A DNA stretch of 64,000 bases from Isoetes taiwanensis (taxonomy: Eukaryota > Streptophyta > Lycopodiopsida > Isoetales > Isoetaceae): assembly GCA_021234155.1 (NCBI GenBank), contig JAJEKV010000010.1, positions 21,416,833-21,480,832 on the forward strand, read 5' to 3'. Positions 16,880-28,737 of this stretch are shown in pieces. The notes under the pieces were generated by a model. It was given only the letters and a program-made list of their open reading frames with translations, made no database searches and was not told the origin of the DNA. Position 1 is the stretch's first letter. Each line of letters starts with the position of its first letter. Position numbers and translations under genes: made by a program.

Positions 16880-18090
16880 CGTAGAGTCATCCAATGAAGA
16901 TTCTAAAAAGATTCCTCCAGATTCCCTTAGATTCTTCTATGTTCACAAAGATTCTTTATAGATTCTCCTAGATTCTCCAAGAGTTGATGAAGATTCTGCT
17001 AGATTGCTTTAGATTATATGAAGATTCTCCTAGATTCTCGAAGATTCCATGACGATTTCAAAAGATTCTCAAAGCTTTTAAAAATATTCCCTTAGATTCC
17101 CAAAGATTCTCTTAAGATTCTTCTAGATTCTCTAAGATCATGTGAAGATTCCCTTAGACTTTACATGATTCCATCAAGATTCTTGAAGATTCTATGAAGA
17201 TTCCCTTAGATTCTAAGATCATGTGAAGATTCTTTCGTGATTCCTATACATTCCCCAAGATTCCCCTAGATTCTATGAAGATTTCCCAAGATACTATCAA
17301 GATTGTTAAAGATTTTAAGAACATTCTCTTACTTTCCTAAGATTCTCTAGATTCCCCAAGATTCTATGTATTTATGAAGATTTCTATGAAGATTGCCGTA
17401 GACTTTACATGATTCCATCAAGATTCCTCTAGATTCTTGAAGATTCTATGAAGATTCCCTTGGATTCCTTTAAATTCTCAGGGATTCTCTCGTGATTCCA
17501 ATAGATTCCCCAAGATTCCCCTAGATTCTATGAAGATTTCCCTAGATTTCCCAAGATTCTATCAAGATTCTTAAAGATTTTATGTACATTCTCTTACTTC
17601 CCCAAGATCCTCTAGACTCCCGAAGATTCTGTGTATTTATGAAGATTCTTCTAGATCCCCTTAGCATTTCCTTAGATTCCTTAAGATTCTACAAAGATTC
17701 CCCTACATTCTTATGATTTTACAAAGATTCTTCAAAATTCCATCAAGATTACCCTAGATACTCAAAGATTTTAGGAAGATTCCCTTTGATTCCCAAAGAT
17801 TCTCTTGAGATTCCCATTGGTTCTCAAAGATTCTCTTGAGGTTCCCATAGATTCCCTAAGATTCTCTTGAGATTCGTTTAGATTCTCTAAGATTCTATGA
17901 AGATTCCCCTAGATTCTTTAAGCATCTATGAAGATTCCTTTAGATTCCTCGAGATTCTCGTGGATTCTCTTTAGATTCCCTAAGATTCTCTTGGAATTCC
18001 TCTAGATTCTCTAAGATCTCTAAAGATTCCCTAGATTCCTATAAATTACTACGGATTTCGTATCTAAGATTCCAAGAAGATTCTTAGAGT
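16880..18090. repeat. degenerate AGATTC array (copy 1)
   Basis: About 1.2 kb in which AGATTC recurs every 10-14 bp, separated mostly by CCTT, CTCT, TATGA and CCAA spacers. It is not a simple satellite: spacers vary, yet the array is almost base-for-base the same as that in copy 2, so it was copied as a block. Confidence 0.9.
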
Positions 18091-18447
18091 TAGATCACAT
18101 TGGCTCCAACTGCAACGGAACGATACCAAACCACCACTCATTGGAAAGCTCTCGACGAGAGAATCCAAAGGCGTGGGTCCCACCTTCATCCAACCCCTCT
18201 ACGGCAAATTACATGCCTTTGAAGACGATTTAAGAAAAGGAAGCTTCCCAGAAAATCCATTCATAAATGCTTTGCCACCTCAACACCTTTTTATTAATGA
18301 GGGTGCCACCTCACCACCTTTAAAATAAAAAATTCTAAGATCTGCTACACCAAATCCACTTTAAGGGACCTTCCTTGCACCTTCCTTACAAAAAATCAAG
18401 GGCTAGGATTTATCGTTCCCTTTTGATCCAACGGTCCAGGGATGTGG

Positions 18448-18492
18448 TGCATGCCCTCATGCATGACCCATGCATGCCTCCATGCATGCCCA
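18448..18492. promoter_or_regulatory. cluster of RY-type CATGCATG motifs
   Basis: CATGC/CATGCATG occurs four times within 45 bp (GTGCATGCCC, CATGCATGAC, CCATGCATGCC, CCATGCATGCCC). RY motifs of this form are bound by B3-domain seed regulators in plants. Whether they act here is unknown. The same cluster occurs at about 32212-32256 in copy 2. Confidence 0.4.
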
Positions 18493-18704
18493 TAAGGAAT
18501 GGATGGCTCTGATGCTGCCATCTCACTGGCCCCACCTCAAACGAACGGCATCCAGACATGTAAGAATCAAACACATTATATACCAAAGTTTTATGATATA
18601 CCTTTATATATATAACTGATATACAAGAAAATTAATACGTCCTACGGCGCATTGTTCCAGTTTTAGCATGTCCTTATATTCCCTTTAATTCTCCTGGATT
18701 CCCT

Positions 18705-18765
18705 TACATTCTAGAAATTTCTAGAATATTTTAGAACTTTCTGGAACATTTTGAAACTTTCAAAA
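18705..18765. promoter_or_regulatory. HSE-like array (copy 1)
   Basis: Alternating TTC and GAA triplets on a 5-bp grid (ATTCTAGAAATTTCTAGAA and onward), the layout of heat-shock elements (nGAAnnTTCn). It is slightly degenerate compared with the array at 33601. Confidence 0.6.
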
Positions 18766-18852
18766 CATCCTAGAATATTATAGTCTATTTTATCTTAATT
18801 AGAATATTACCCTTAAGTATATTTGAAACATAAATTATTCATAGAATTAATA

Positions 18853-18915
18853 TTTGGTCTAGTGGTTAGAGTGGGGGGTTTGGGGGGTTAAGGACCAGAG
18901 TTCGAATCCCCCCAA
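18853..18915 (+). repeat. tRNA-like segment with Pol III A and B boxes (copy 1)
   Basis: A box TGGTCTAGTGG at 18855-18865 and B box AGTTCGAATCC at 18899-18909 with tRNA-like spacing. The stems do not fold into a full cloverleaf, so this is a tRNA-derived SINE-like promoter rather than a tRNA gene. It is followed by a conserved AACATAAAAAATTTTAAAAG tail. Confidence 0.6.
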
Positions 18916-18980
18916 TAACATAAAAAATTTTAAAAGCCTTTCCTTAATGAACGAGCATTCAATATGAGCCTTAGGATCTT

Positions 18981-20640
18981 CAATATGAGCCTTAGGATCA
19001 AACCCCGTCCTTCCTCATGATTCGTTTCTTAGCTCTGCAAATTATGGTTGTGCCTGATAAGTTTTCTTTGGGTAGCCAGAGAGTGGAAGTTTGAGTCGAG
19101 GTTTCTCCTGTGAAGCTTGCCTTCTTCGATCCACCTCGATCTTGACGCCAGCCAAGTTGCTTATATTTTCGTAACGGCTCGGGAAGTATGAGGAAATCCA
19201 AAAAATTAGGTCTTTTGACATTTCAAATGAGCTTGAGCTATGTTTGCTTGCTCCCAATTCTTCGGTATTGAGAGATAATGAATCAATTCCGGAGGCTAGG
19301 TTACTTGAGTGGCGAGAGATTTTGAATGGCTGTCATTCGAGAAGAGGTATTATTCTTTTACCTTCCATCTTCGAAAAGATGTTACTTATAAAAATGCATC
19401 TGATAATACTTGCATGGTTGAGGGTACAATCCTACATTTCTATTTCACTTCAGATACTCCCATAGCCATGGAGATGGAAGCTTTAAGAATATAATGCACA
19501 TGTTTAGAAAGCCGAAAGCAGCATGTCAATGCATACATTGGTTCTAGAAATGGCCCAATACAACGTAGACTTTAACAAAGAATCTAGTTGTTTACTTGCT
19601 GGCAGTAGAAGAATTGGACTGCTTAAGAAGGATTTTGCACCATCTTTCTCCGAACTTATGTGTTTGATGAAGACATTTCGTTTTCTAAGAGGGGAAAAGA
19701 TATCCCCAGCTCACCACAAGAGAGAAAGCTAGAACTTTACCATGCATTCTCGTTAGAATGCCCTATGCATTAATTAAAAATGCATTCGACGTATTAATTT
19801 TAATTACTCATACTAGTAGAGACAAAAAGATATCATACTTTTTCAGGATATGCATATCATACTTTTTCAGGATATGCATGTAATTCTATTTTGTATATCA
19901 TAAACTACGACGCAGAACAAAAAGGGACGAAGCAAATAGATCTTATGTGGCTCAAACCACAGTCCCGATTCAGACTAGTTGAATAAGTGAGCAAATCTTC
20001 AATTGAGGTTGGATTAATAGCTAGTATTTTATCTTGAATTTTTGTTGTTGTAGATGAAAGTGATTTTGATAGACAGAAGTTTTGTACTGAGCTCAATGTG
20101 GCAGATCATTTACATGTGAAGAACATGGGGCATTAAGGCTTTCACTATGCAAGCTCGAAATGAAAGCAGAGAAGCCTCTGTTTCTCAGTATAATGACATC
20201 TCCTTTGGGCCACTTCAACATCGCCTTGATAGTTTTACCCTTCTCTAGGAAATCTTTGCAATTTTTTTAGCTCCTTTACATGTTTGTGAAGAATGATTGG
20301 AGTTAATTCAAGAGGTAATGGATAATTGCCCACGAATTAATCTAGGACAAACTCAGGAACCAGGATCTCCTACCAAGTAAGTGGAATCTCATAATTGTGT
20401 CTATGTTATGTGATGAGATCAATATAATAAGCGAAGTGTTTGTTGATGTCCAAACACTATATTTTGTTATTTCTTCTGTGCAGATTTGGTTCTAGTATTT
20501 TCTGCTAGATATTGTCTCAAATAGTGGGCTGCAGCTCATGATATTTTGCTTCAAGCCTCCCTTCACATGTTGGAAATTAATCTATTTCTTGTTTGTCTTA
20601 ACAAAATCAAGATTGAGCTTGCCAAGTTAGTTCAATATGC
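18981..20640. other. no recognisable gene
   Basis: Short open frames at 19244-19494 could be exon remnants but match no family I know. The rest is AT-rich sequence with a small local repeat (CATACTTTTTCAGGATATGCAT twice near 19836-19880). Confidence 0.4.
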
Positions 20641-21216
20641 TGCAGCAGGTTTACATGTTTAAGGGGGGCCAATAAATATAACAAATAGCTTCCCAGGAGT
20701 TGATTGTTTAGAAGATTTAACAGAACGTAAAATGATTCATGCATGTGGAATTTTAAAGGACCTGAATTAGGGATATTTGTAGCCAATGCACTTATTAGTA
20801 CGTATGCCAGATGTGAAAGTCATCATATGCTGAAAAAATGCTTGTTGAAATTGAAATTTCTTGGAATGCAATGATAGCGGCCGATTCTCACACTTAGATA
20901 AAGCCTTACAATTATTTGACAGGATGCAAAGCATAATGGCTGCATAATTGATCTCTTGAGGGCAACGAGATAACTAGATGAATCTTTTGACTTCGTTAAT
21001 AGTATGGAATTGCAATCATCTGGACAGACTTCTTTTCTCTTTTCATCCTACAAAGTTCAAGGGATGTGGATCAAGGGCCAATTGTGGCTAAGCATGTCTT
21101 TTATTTGGACCCAGAGAATGTATCACCATACATATTGTTATCTGGCATATATGTTGTAGCTAGAGGGTGGGATGATGTAAAAAAAGTGAGGAAAGCAATG
21201 TTGTGGCTTTTATCCT
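20641..21216 (+). pseudogene. PPR (pentatricopeptide repeat) gene remnant with E motif
   Basis: Fragments in shifting frames resemble a plant PLS-class PPR protein, an organelle RNA-binding factor. An early part reads like the HA...ANALIS.YARC repeat signature (20720-20815). The 3' part (21066-21210) gives LDPENVSPYILLSGIYVVAR followed by GWDDVKKVRK, the E-motif that follows the PPR array. Stop codons and frame changes separate the pieces and several repeats are missing, so it is a fossil. The PPR fragment at 45344 is the other relic of this family in the window. Family assignment is confident from the E-motif; the specific gene is unknown. Confidence 0.7.
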
Positions 21217-22440
21217 GCATAGTTTATCACATTCGTCAACATATTTTTTTCCATTCATTACATTTAAAATTTGCTTAATTGTTTATGCCATTTCCGGTTG
21301 TCTCTCTAGCGGCTGGAACTAAAGTTGATGCAGAACCTCTTGCATTCTGAAGCTTAGGCATCAAGGATACAAGTACTTTGCTTGATCCAGGCAGTCTGTG
21401 ATGTGAATTTTATTGTGGTTGCATCTCTAAGGTTTGCTGTAGATGATTTTCAACGTTTTATGCAATGGTTTGGAATTGTTTTTTTTTTCCAATGGTTTGG
21501 AATGCCCCTTTTGTAATGGTTCGATATGATTTTTCCCTTCTTTTTTTTAGAAATTAGGTTTCTTTCCCTTTTGGTCGCGGGCCTTAGGGCTACGATTCAT
21601 GCATCCGGCCTCATGGAGCTGCAAGTGGCTGCAGCAGAGTTGCCAGAATTGGCTGGGTTTCTTCTAGTTTTGTGCAGGGCATGGAGATGACATTTGCTCT
21701 GTTGCATCTGGGTCTTCCATCTGCTGGATCTACTGTGGGTTTTGGCATTGCTGGTAAAGCATTTACCGGGGTTCTATTCCCTGGCCAGTGGATCCTCTGT
21801 GTAGCCATGACTGTGCTCGTCAAATGATTTTCCTTCAAACGATCTTCCTTCCACCAACAGACGATTTTCCGTGCTTGCTTTAAATTTCTATTCCGGATTT
21901 CTTTCTGGATTTCCCTGTGTTATTCACGTTCTTATCTCAGGCCGGATCAGCCGTCTCTTTGCTTTCTTTATTTGCCTGCCTCTGCGTGATGTGCCACAAT
22001 GGGTTCACTGTCGATTATATTATCCACGTCATCCAATGGTTTATTGCATCCTTTAAAAAACAAGAAAAAGGTTGCACTTAGAGAAAGGTTGCACATCTCT
22101 AAGGGTGAGATTCCACTATGACGTTAAAACCATGACAAAAAGTTATAGCTGCGATATATTCCACTTGGCTGGAAGTTAAATTCAAAATACCCATGTGGCA
22201 TTGCCAAGCCCTTTTTAATCCGGACAAATCAATATTGGCCCCCAAAAAAAATAATATAATAACGTCCCTTTGCTTTCGGATGTCGCCATGTGGATTTTCA
22301 TTTTGGCTTTTTGTTCTATTTTTTTTCTTGGCTTTTTAATGTGTCTTACGTGGATTTTTTATAATTCACATGTGGAATCACCTTGTGAAAACCATTAACT
22401 TTTATTACGGAACTTTAATTCCACGTCCTCAAAGACGTCC
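21217..22440. other. no recognisable gene
   Basis: Contains a T-rich stretch (21480-21550) and GC-richer sequence at 21590-21800 without an identifiable domain. Nothing supported. Confidence 0.4.
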
Positions 22441-22930
22441 ATCCATTACCTCAGAATTGAAACAGGTCGCTGGGGGGTGAATGGCGGGCACGGGATCCCC
22501 AGGGAGGAGAGGATATGTCAGTGTTGTGAGATGCACGTGATAGAGGATGAGTACCATGCCCTCCAGCGATTGCCCGGCATATGCCCGTGTCCGGCGAAGG
22601 CACACCGATCTTAGATGCTCGACACACCGCTACATCGCCATTACTCGCATCACCTATGGTAGCGATGACCGGGAGCTTACATCCCGCAGATTTCGCCGTC
22701 CGACTTGCTCTTCTGGGGCATGGTATTTGAGAGCCTACTTGTTAGGGTTTTTCCTCCCAAGTGGGGGTTTTTCATCCCTGTAGTAGGGTTCTACCGCATG
22801 CAGTTACATTGTTTGTTTTTGGTGTTGGGGTTTTTGGCTTCTTTGCCTGTTCTCTGCATGTACCGTCTCATAGGCCTCTGGCCTCCGTGGACGTTAAAAT
22901 AAACTTCCTTCCTTCCTTCCTTCCTAGTCG
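22440..22930 (+). mobile_element. possible LINE 3' end with (TTCC)n tail
   Basis: The GC-richer sequence ends in GTT/GGGGTTTTTGG-rich DNA, TCTCATAGGCCTCTGGCC, GTTAAAATAAA and a (CTTC)n run at 22904-22924. T/G-rich 3' UTRs ending in a short microsatellite are usual for non-LTR elements. No RT coding is preserved, so the call is tentative. Confidence 0.3.
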
Positions 22931-23008
22931 AATCTCACCCTAAAGTATATTAAATAATTAAGGGAGATGATGTGGCATAAGGATGACGTAGCAAAGAAAT
23001 AATTCAAA

Positions 23009-23096
23009 GAATAGAATAGAATAGAATAGAATAGAATAGAATAGAATAGAATAGAATAGAATAGAATAGAATAGAATAGAATAGAATAGAATAGAA
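23009..23096. repeat. (AATAG)n pentanucleotide microsatellite
   Basis: About 17-18 perfect units of AATAG. The open frame on the minus strand across it is a repeat artefact. Confidence 0.95.
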
Positions 23097-23499
23097 GTTA
23101 GAATTAGAGAAGGAAACGTGAGAAAGAGGAAGGAAGAGATCTCGGAATAAAAAAGAGAGACAAGTAGGGATTCGAAGAAGCGAATTAGAGGTAGGACTAT
23201 GCTTAATGTTTTTTTTTTAAAAAGGGGGTAATCCATCTGATACAAGATATAGAAGAGGAGGAATAGCTATTAGCTGCTGCATCAGAAAACAATAGCGGGC
23301 TTAGAGATCTCGATTCTTTATTCCTGCTTTAAATCGTGAACTGATGGGTTCTTCTGTGAGCCCAAGGGCCGAAATCCCTATTTACTCCCAACCCTATAGT
23401 ACCCGACTGCCTAGCCTTCTTCCCAACCCTGCAGTTCGGCTAGTTTTTCTTTTTTTGCAAGAACTAGTATTAATGGCTTAACTGTGAGTTTATCACATG

Positions 23500-23680
23500 G
23501 TGCCTTTATAGGAGTATGCACAAGTGCACATGGGCCAAGCTATGCTAACAATATAAGTTCAAAGCTAATGGAGTAGACTTTGTTATACGCGTTTCAATTA
23601 ATGACCCATATGTTCTCAATGCTTGGACAGAGAAGATGGTTGTCAAAGAGATAATGCATGATACGTTTGGCTTGTTAAAT
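23500..23680 (+). pseudogene. type II peroxiredoxin pseudogene fragment
   Basis: The plus strand encodes GAFIGVCTSAHGPSYANNI and then, after a frameshift, GVDFVIRVSINDPYVLNAW followed by a Glu-Lys. This resembles the region of plant PRXII proteins running from the peroxidatic-Cys loop (PGA.TGVCS) through the G.D.V.C.S.NDPYV segment. These enzymes reduce peroxides using a reactive cysteine. The Cys is still present, but the frame is broken and both ends of the gene are missing. The sequence after 23680 shows no further similarity. Confidence 0.7.
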
Positions 23681-24199
23681 TTAGAATTTATAACTCTCTT
23701 GTTTCTTGCATATATATACTATCATTTTCTAAGTCCAATATAGACAACCCTGTGCTATTTTTTTGCGGACTAAATTCTATAGTAATATGATGCGAAGTTT
23801 CATAATTTACTTGGAATGTCATTTATCGAAGCAATCTCAGAGGTATGATCTTTTTCAGATATCTTAGTTTAGTTATTTAACTTTGTATAACAAATATTGT
23901 TCATAATGGTTTATTAGTTGCATGAAGTTCGTAAATTTGAACAATACAAGTGGTCTGCATTTGTGCATGATGGTGTCGTAGAAGTGTATTAACATTGAAT
24001 CCCATCTTTCTGAGCTGAAAGTTAGTGATGGTAAAAGTATGTTTAAGTTTAGAAAATGGCTATTAAAATAGGAGAACCGTAGAGTTTATCCAATTTGAGA
24101 TCTTCTGATATTTTGAACAAAATAAAGTTCATGTGAGGGCCTCCTTCAAAGAGGCCATTTGTAACTCCTACAAGCGGAAGAAGGCAAGAAGAGATGAAT

Positions 24200-24515
24200 A
24201 GCAACAAATGAACATGTCAAAGAATTTGCATGTACTAACTTCAAGGTTGAGTTCCCAAGACTTGCAAGGGTAGGGCTGCATTTGAATAATGGAAAGCAAA
24301 TGAGAATCTACATCTTCTGAAATATTTTTTTAATTTGTTTACAATATTCTACAGGCAGATGTAAATGGGCCAAATGCTGCACCTCTGTACCAGTATTTGA
24401 GAGAAGCTAAAAAGGAGTTACTCAGAGATGAAGTTAAGTGGAATTTTGGCAAGTTGTTGGTGAACAAGCTAGTTAAGAGATAGGCACCAACACAAAATCC
24501 ATCTAAAATAAAGGT
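24200..24515 (+). pseudogene. glutathione peroxidase (plant GPX) pseudogene fragment
   Basis: Two exon-like pieces flank an intron-like stretch ending in TTCTACAG. Piece one (24201-24262) gives TNEHVKEFACTNFKVEF; piece two (24355-24513) gives DVNGPNAAPLYQYLREAKKE, then DEVKWNFGKLLVNK, a stop, and APTQNPSKIK before a GTATAT donor. This order matches the C-terminal half of plant thiol-dependent phospholipid-hydroperoxide GPX, including the WNF segment holding the conserved Trp and Asn. The catalytic Cys exon is absent, and a TAG interrupts the last exon. The retained intron shows it arose by DNA duplication, not from mRNA. Confidence 0.75.
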
Positions 24516-25159
24516 ATATTGATTTTTTGGGTGAGTTTATTTACCTAATCTCACTGGCATGTTTGTGTGATTGTGTATATATTGTCATGCTATCCAACTC
24601 TAGTATGTCTGTGAATCTCTGTTAATGTGGATATCAAGGTGCGTGAGTACCCTTGTGGCCTAATATGTCTGAAAGCTTTTCTAACTCTCGCACAAGCGGT
24701 GAGAAGAAGATGGAATTAGTCTTGGTAAGCCAGTTTTAGAAATGGTAGACTTGTTTCCAGACTATGCCCAGGCATCTGTTTTATGTCCTTCAATTTTTAT
24801 TGGATATGCTAGATTTATTCAAAGATTGTACAACAAAGGATATTAAGATGGCTTTCAAAGCAAAGTTATGCTCCTTATTTTTATGTTTCTAAAAGTTCTA
24901 CTTGTAATTGCCTATCTTTGTCTTCTTAAATGATGTCCCATCTCGAGTGAAAATTTATCATCTTGATATGTACAAAGACCCTGAAAATGCTGAAGCTATT
25001 ACCCAGTGCCGTATAAATAAATATATTTCAATGAAGATATAAGTTCACTTGTAGTTAAATTCAAACTCATCAAGGTCATTAGCTTAACATTATTCAAACT
25101 TCAAGATAAGAGTCCCTTTTTTTTTGCAGCCTATCCAGACCTTAATATTTAATATATGG

Positions 25160-25985
25160 ATTATATTCACATATATATACAAGTTTTTTAATCGATCCTA
25201 CGGTGCATGTTCTAGTTTATGCATAATTCAGTTTATGCATATTCCAGTTTTCTAAGAGTTTGTGAAAATTCTCCCTTACATTTCCTTTGATTTTATGAGA
25301 TTTCTTTAGATTCCAGCCAGAAATTACTATTCTTAGGGACTTTTCAAAAGTTGCTATTCTTAGCAGCTTCTATTTTAGGTTGAGGTGTTCATCCGTGCTT
25401 GTTGACTAGTCAAAGTTCATTTTAGAACTTATATTCTCTTAAATTTTACGAGATTCCATTAAATTCTCTCAGATTCTCTTAGATTTTATGAGATTCCCTT
25501 AGATTCCCTTAGATTTAATGAATGTGCCCTTAGATTCTTTAAGATTAGCTTACATTTCATTAGATTTTATAAATTTCCTAAGATTCCCTTAGGGATTAAG
25601 AGGTTCGCTTGGATTTTTTGAAGATTCCTTTATATTCTATTGAATTCCATCCAAAAATTACTATTTTTATGGACTTTTCAATATCTACTATTTTTAGCAA
25701 CTTCTATCTTAGATTGAAGCGCTTATTCATGTTAGTTGACCAGTCAAACCTCATTCTAGAACTTTCTAGAATAATCCCTTAGATTTTATGACATTCCGTT
25801 AGATTCTCTTAGGCTCCAACAAAAAATTAGTAGTTTTAGGAATTTTTGAAAATATACTATTCTTAACAACTTCTATCTTGCTAATTGACCAATCAAAGCT
25901 CACTCTAGATTTTTCTACAACATTCCTTTAGAATTCATGAGGTTCTAGCAAAAAAGAAAATTACTATTTTTTACGAACTTTTTAA
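25160..25985. repeat. older relative of the AGATTC composite element
   Basis: Begins ATATATACAAG...ATCCTACGGTGCAT-GTTC, the conserved block seen at 18611 and 33025, followed by AGATTC/AGATTTTATGAG repeats and TTCTAGAAC pieces, with three copies of an AAAAATTACTATTTT-type interlude. More decayed than the copies at 16.8 and 30.2 kb. Confidence 0.6.
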
Positions 25986-28105
25986 AATTTAATGGGATTA
26001 GGAATTTGTGCATTAGAATGTAGTTACAGTTGTTGCATGTCAATGTGGTAAAGGATCTATATGAAATTTATCCATGGAATTGAAGCACCATTGGGTCCAT
26101 GTGAGAAGAGTTCATGAATAGGGTGCAACGTTTGTAATTATGTTGTTGTCATGATGGGAATGTAAATAGTAGTCTAAAGGCGTTTACTTTAGGTGCTTTT
26201 TATCGTTCATGGTCATAGTCAAGGTAGTTGTCTATTTTTTAAAGAACCTAAGGTGGTTAACAATCGATACTAGGACAACGTAAGTTAGTTATCCAAGGTC
26301 ATAAAAATTCTATCATTGAGCAAATAAGTGGGTTGCCACTAAAAGATCTAGTTGTTCTCATGAGTTTTACTCGTGCATTATTAGATTTGTGCAAGGCAAA
26401 AAAGGAGACCATATAAGCAAAATGCATAGCTTATTTAATATGTGTTTGTTCTTGAGGTATTTATTGAGCAAATAAGTGCATTGCCATTAGAAGATTTAGT
26501 TGTTGAATAGGATTGATTATTGGCAATTATATTGTTATTATGATGCAAGTGTGGGTAGTGGCCCAAAAAAGGGATACAAAATAGTAATCTTGAGTTAGCA
26601 TGAGGTGTACTGTGCTAGCAAAAATATATGTCTAGATCCACAATATATTGTAAATAGTCTGGGATGCTCATTCATCAAGAACAGAACAACTATGCTCCCA
26701 GCATCCAATGGATAAATAATTGGATGAAAGCCTGGGTCAAGAGCCTGAGTTGTTGCTCCTATTGAAGATTTCGTAGGCACACAACACCACCTACTGTCCT
26801 TTGGCAACATTTCACAACATTGTAAGGCAACCCAAGCAGTAAATACCCTTGAAACGCTTGCAAGTGAGATTTCAACATATTTGGCAAAATAAATGAAGCC
26901 TGATGATCAAAAGATCATGTTTTATATTAAACGCCAAAAAAATCTAGCCATCTGCAAGATGTTTTGCTTTACTCATTCTTTTCCATAACAATTCTTCACC
27001 TTGGAAATGCTAAACATTGTACTATGTAGCGCATTGTGACGGAGGCAAATAGTTGATACTATTTTTTCCCACGTGGTTAATTGGTTATTATGGAAAAACC
27101 TAACTTGACACTTCCATAATGCAAATTACATAGTCCCAAAGGACATTCATTAAATGTATCCGCTATTAGTTGGTATTATTTTTCCGGACGTGATTATTTG
27201 TCCATCCATAATACAGATTACATAGTCCCGAAAGGCATTCATCTAATGTATCTGCGAAGGACATTCATATTTGTGACAAAGCCTCACATTGCATCGAATG
27301 TCTTCGACAAAATTGTACCTAAATAAGTCTTACACATGACAGATCACTGCGAAGAAATAAATTCAAATGCTTGGTCTCTATTTGTATTTGGAACGTCACA
27401 CCAATTTCTCAAAAAGCATAGGCGGACATGGAAGATTTATTGGTCCCTCATAGCTTTGGGACTACACCTTTAAGCCAAGGTGTCCATTGTATTGCAATCA
27501 TGTTCCAAAGAGTGGTACCTTGCAAACCGTGGAAAACCCGTAACCGATAGGTACTTGCTTACTCTGTCGATCCCCATCGATTGTCTTTGGGCACCCTAAC
27601 CTTTGTGTCTTGACATTTTTGCCCCGCAAATGTACTAATATTGAGCATTTAAGAGCAACCAGAGGAATTATAACAAAGACATGTCAAGACACGCTTAACA
27701 TAACAAAGCATCTCTACACTTTTCCTTTTCTAATGAGCAAAAAAACTTCCTAGTAAAGTCGTGCTCGATAATCCTACAACATGCTACCTGAAATATTCTC
27801 CCAAAAGACACGCATTTGTGTTGGAATCATCGCCACCAATTACCACAACACCATCCAACCCAAGTTTTTGAACTGTTTCCTCGGCTTGTTTGAACTGCTC
27901 AAGATTAAAATGCCATTTAGCAAATTGCAAAGCAAAGTGTCTGTGGAAGCTTGAAAATAAATTTACAAATTTTAAATCCCTTCACTTCAAATAAAGTAAA
28001 CTAGCAATTCGAGGATATAACATAAACTAGAAGCCAAGAATATAATGTAAGCTAGCAAGTAAAATGGGCACTGTTGCGTGTCTCAATTTTGTCACGACCA
28101 CTTTA
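25986..28105. other. no recognisable gene; local duplications
   Basis: A segment near 27109-27170 (CCATAATGCAAATTACATAGTCCC) recurs at 27200-27260 in diverged form. No coding similarity seen. Confidence 0.4.
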
Positions 28106-28395
28106 CAAATGAAGTCAAAACTTGTCAACCGCAAAAGTCTTCAATTCCGTCGAAATCATGGCATGCTCGGACCATATCTAAGCACCGTGTAAATCTATCG
28201 CAGCTCCATAGGATCGCCTAAATCTGCCCTATGCCTATCTACACCTAAGCCGGCTTGTTTCAGGCAGATGCCATGTTAAAGGCTCACACCAAACGATACC
28301 AAGCACGCCCCGCTTTCGGTTAGAATTGCACCGTGCAAATGAAGTCAAAACTTGTCAACCGCAAAGTCTTCAATTCAATCGAAATTAACCGTAAC
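28106..28395. repeat. direct repeat unit, left copy (with nested duplication)
   Basis: The block 28165-28335 (CATGCTCGGACCATATCTAAG onward) recurs at 29838-30005 on the far side of the DUF212 pseudogene. In addition AAATGAAGTCAAAACTTGTC occurs twice, at 28106 and 28339. Differences between the two blocks again fall at CTG/CAG sites. Confidence 0.7.
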
Positions 28396-28737
28396 AATAA
28401 AGCATTGGTCTACTAAATCATGGCATGAAGCATTCGTTTTCAACCCTAAAGCGACTAAGAGCCGATCTTCGCCAAAACATAAAACAACATGAAACTCCAA
28501 CAGCTGAAAATCTAGTAGGTTCAAAGATAGGTAGAACTTAGAAGGGACAGAATAACCATTCCCCGGCAACAACAATACCATCGCAAAATATCGCAATGAA
28601 TCCTAGGGTAACTAGAGCCAAGATGGATTGGAGCAGAGACGAATGTCGAAAGCACCTTGAATATATATCTTAATGGCATAGAAGACAAAAAATAGAGTGA
28701 TAGAATAGTCAACCGAGCATGTTGATTTGACAGGGAT

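Larger units (their letters stand above)
16827..18980. mobile_element. composite non-coding element, truncated copy 1
   Basis: Nearly identical to 30191-32740 except for a 402-bp deletion at 16980/30345-30746. Order: start block ATATACAAGTATTTATAC, a dense degenerate AGATTC array (about 16880-18090), a unique block with RY motifs, a conserved block (ACGTCCTACGGCGCATTGTT), an HSE-like array and a tRNA-like segment. It stops at 18980 inside the module that continues in copy 2. It has inserted at the TA-rich outer end of the Penelope-like element. No ORF. Confidence 0.75.

Noticed and set aside
16880-18090. CRISPR array from regularly spaced AGATTC
   Set aside because: Unit and spacer lengths are too short and variable, and the context is a plant genome.
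18853-18915. Functional tRNA gene
   Set aside because: A and B boxes are good but the acceptor and T stems do not pair; the same segment recurs in the repeat family.
22958-23245. Minus-strand frame with YSILF repeats
   Set aside because: Created by the (AATAG)n microsatellite.
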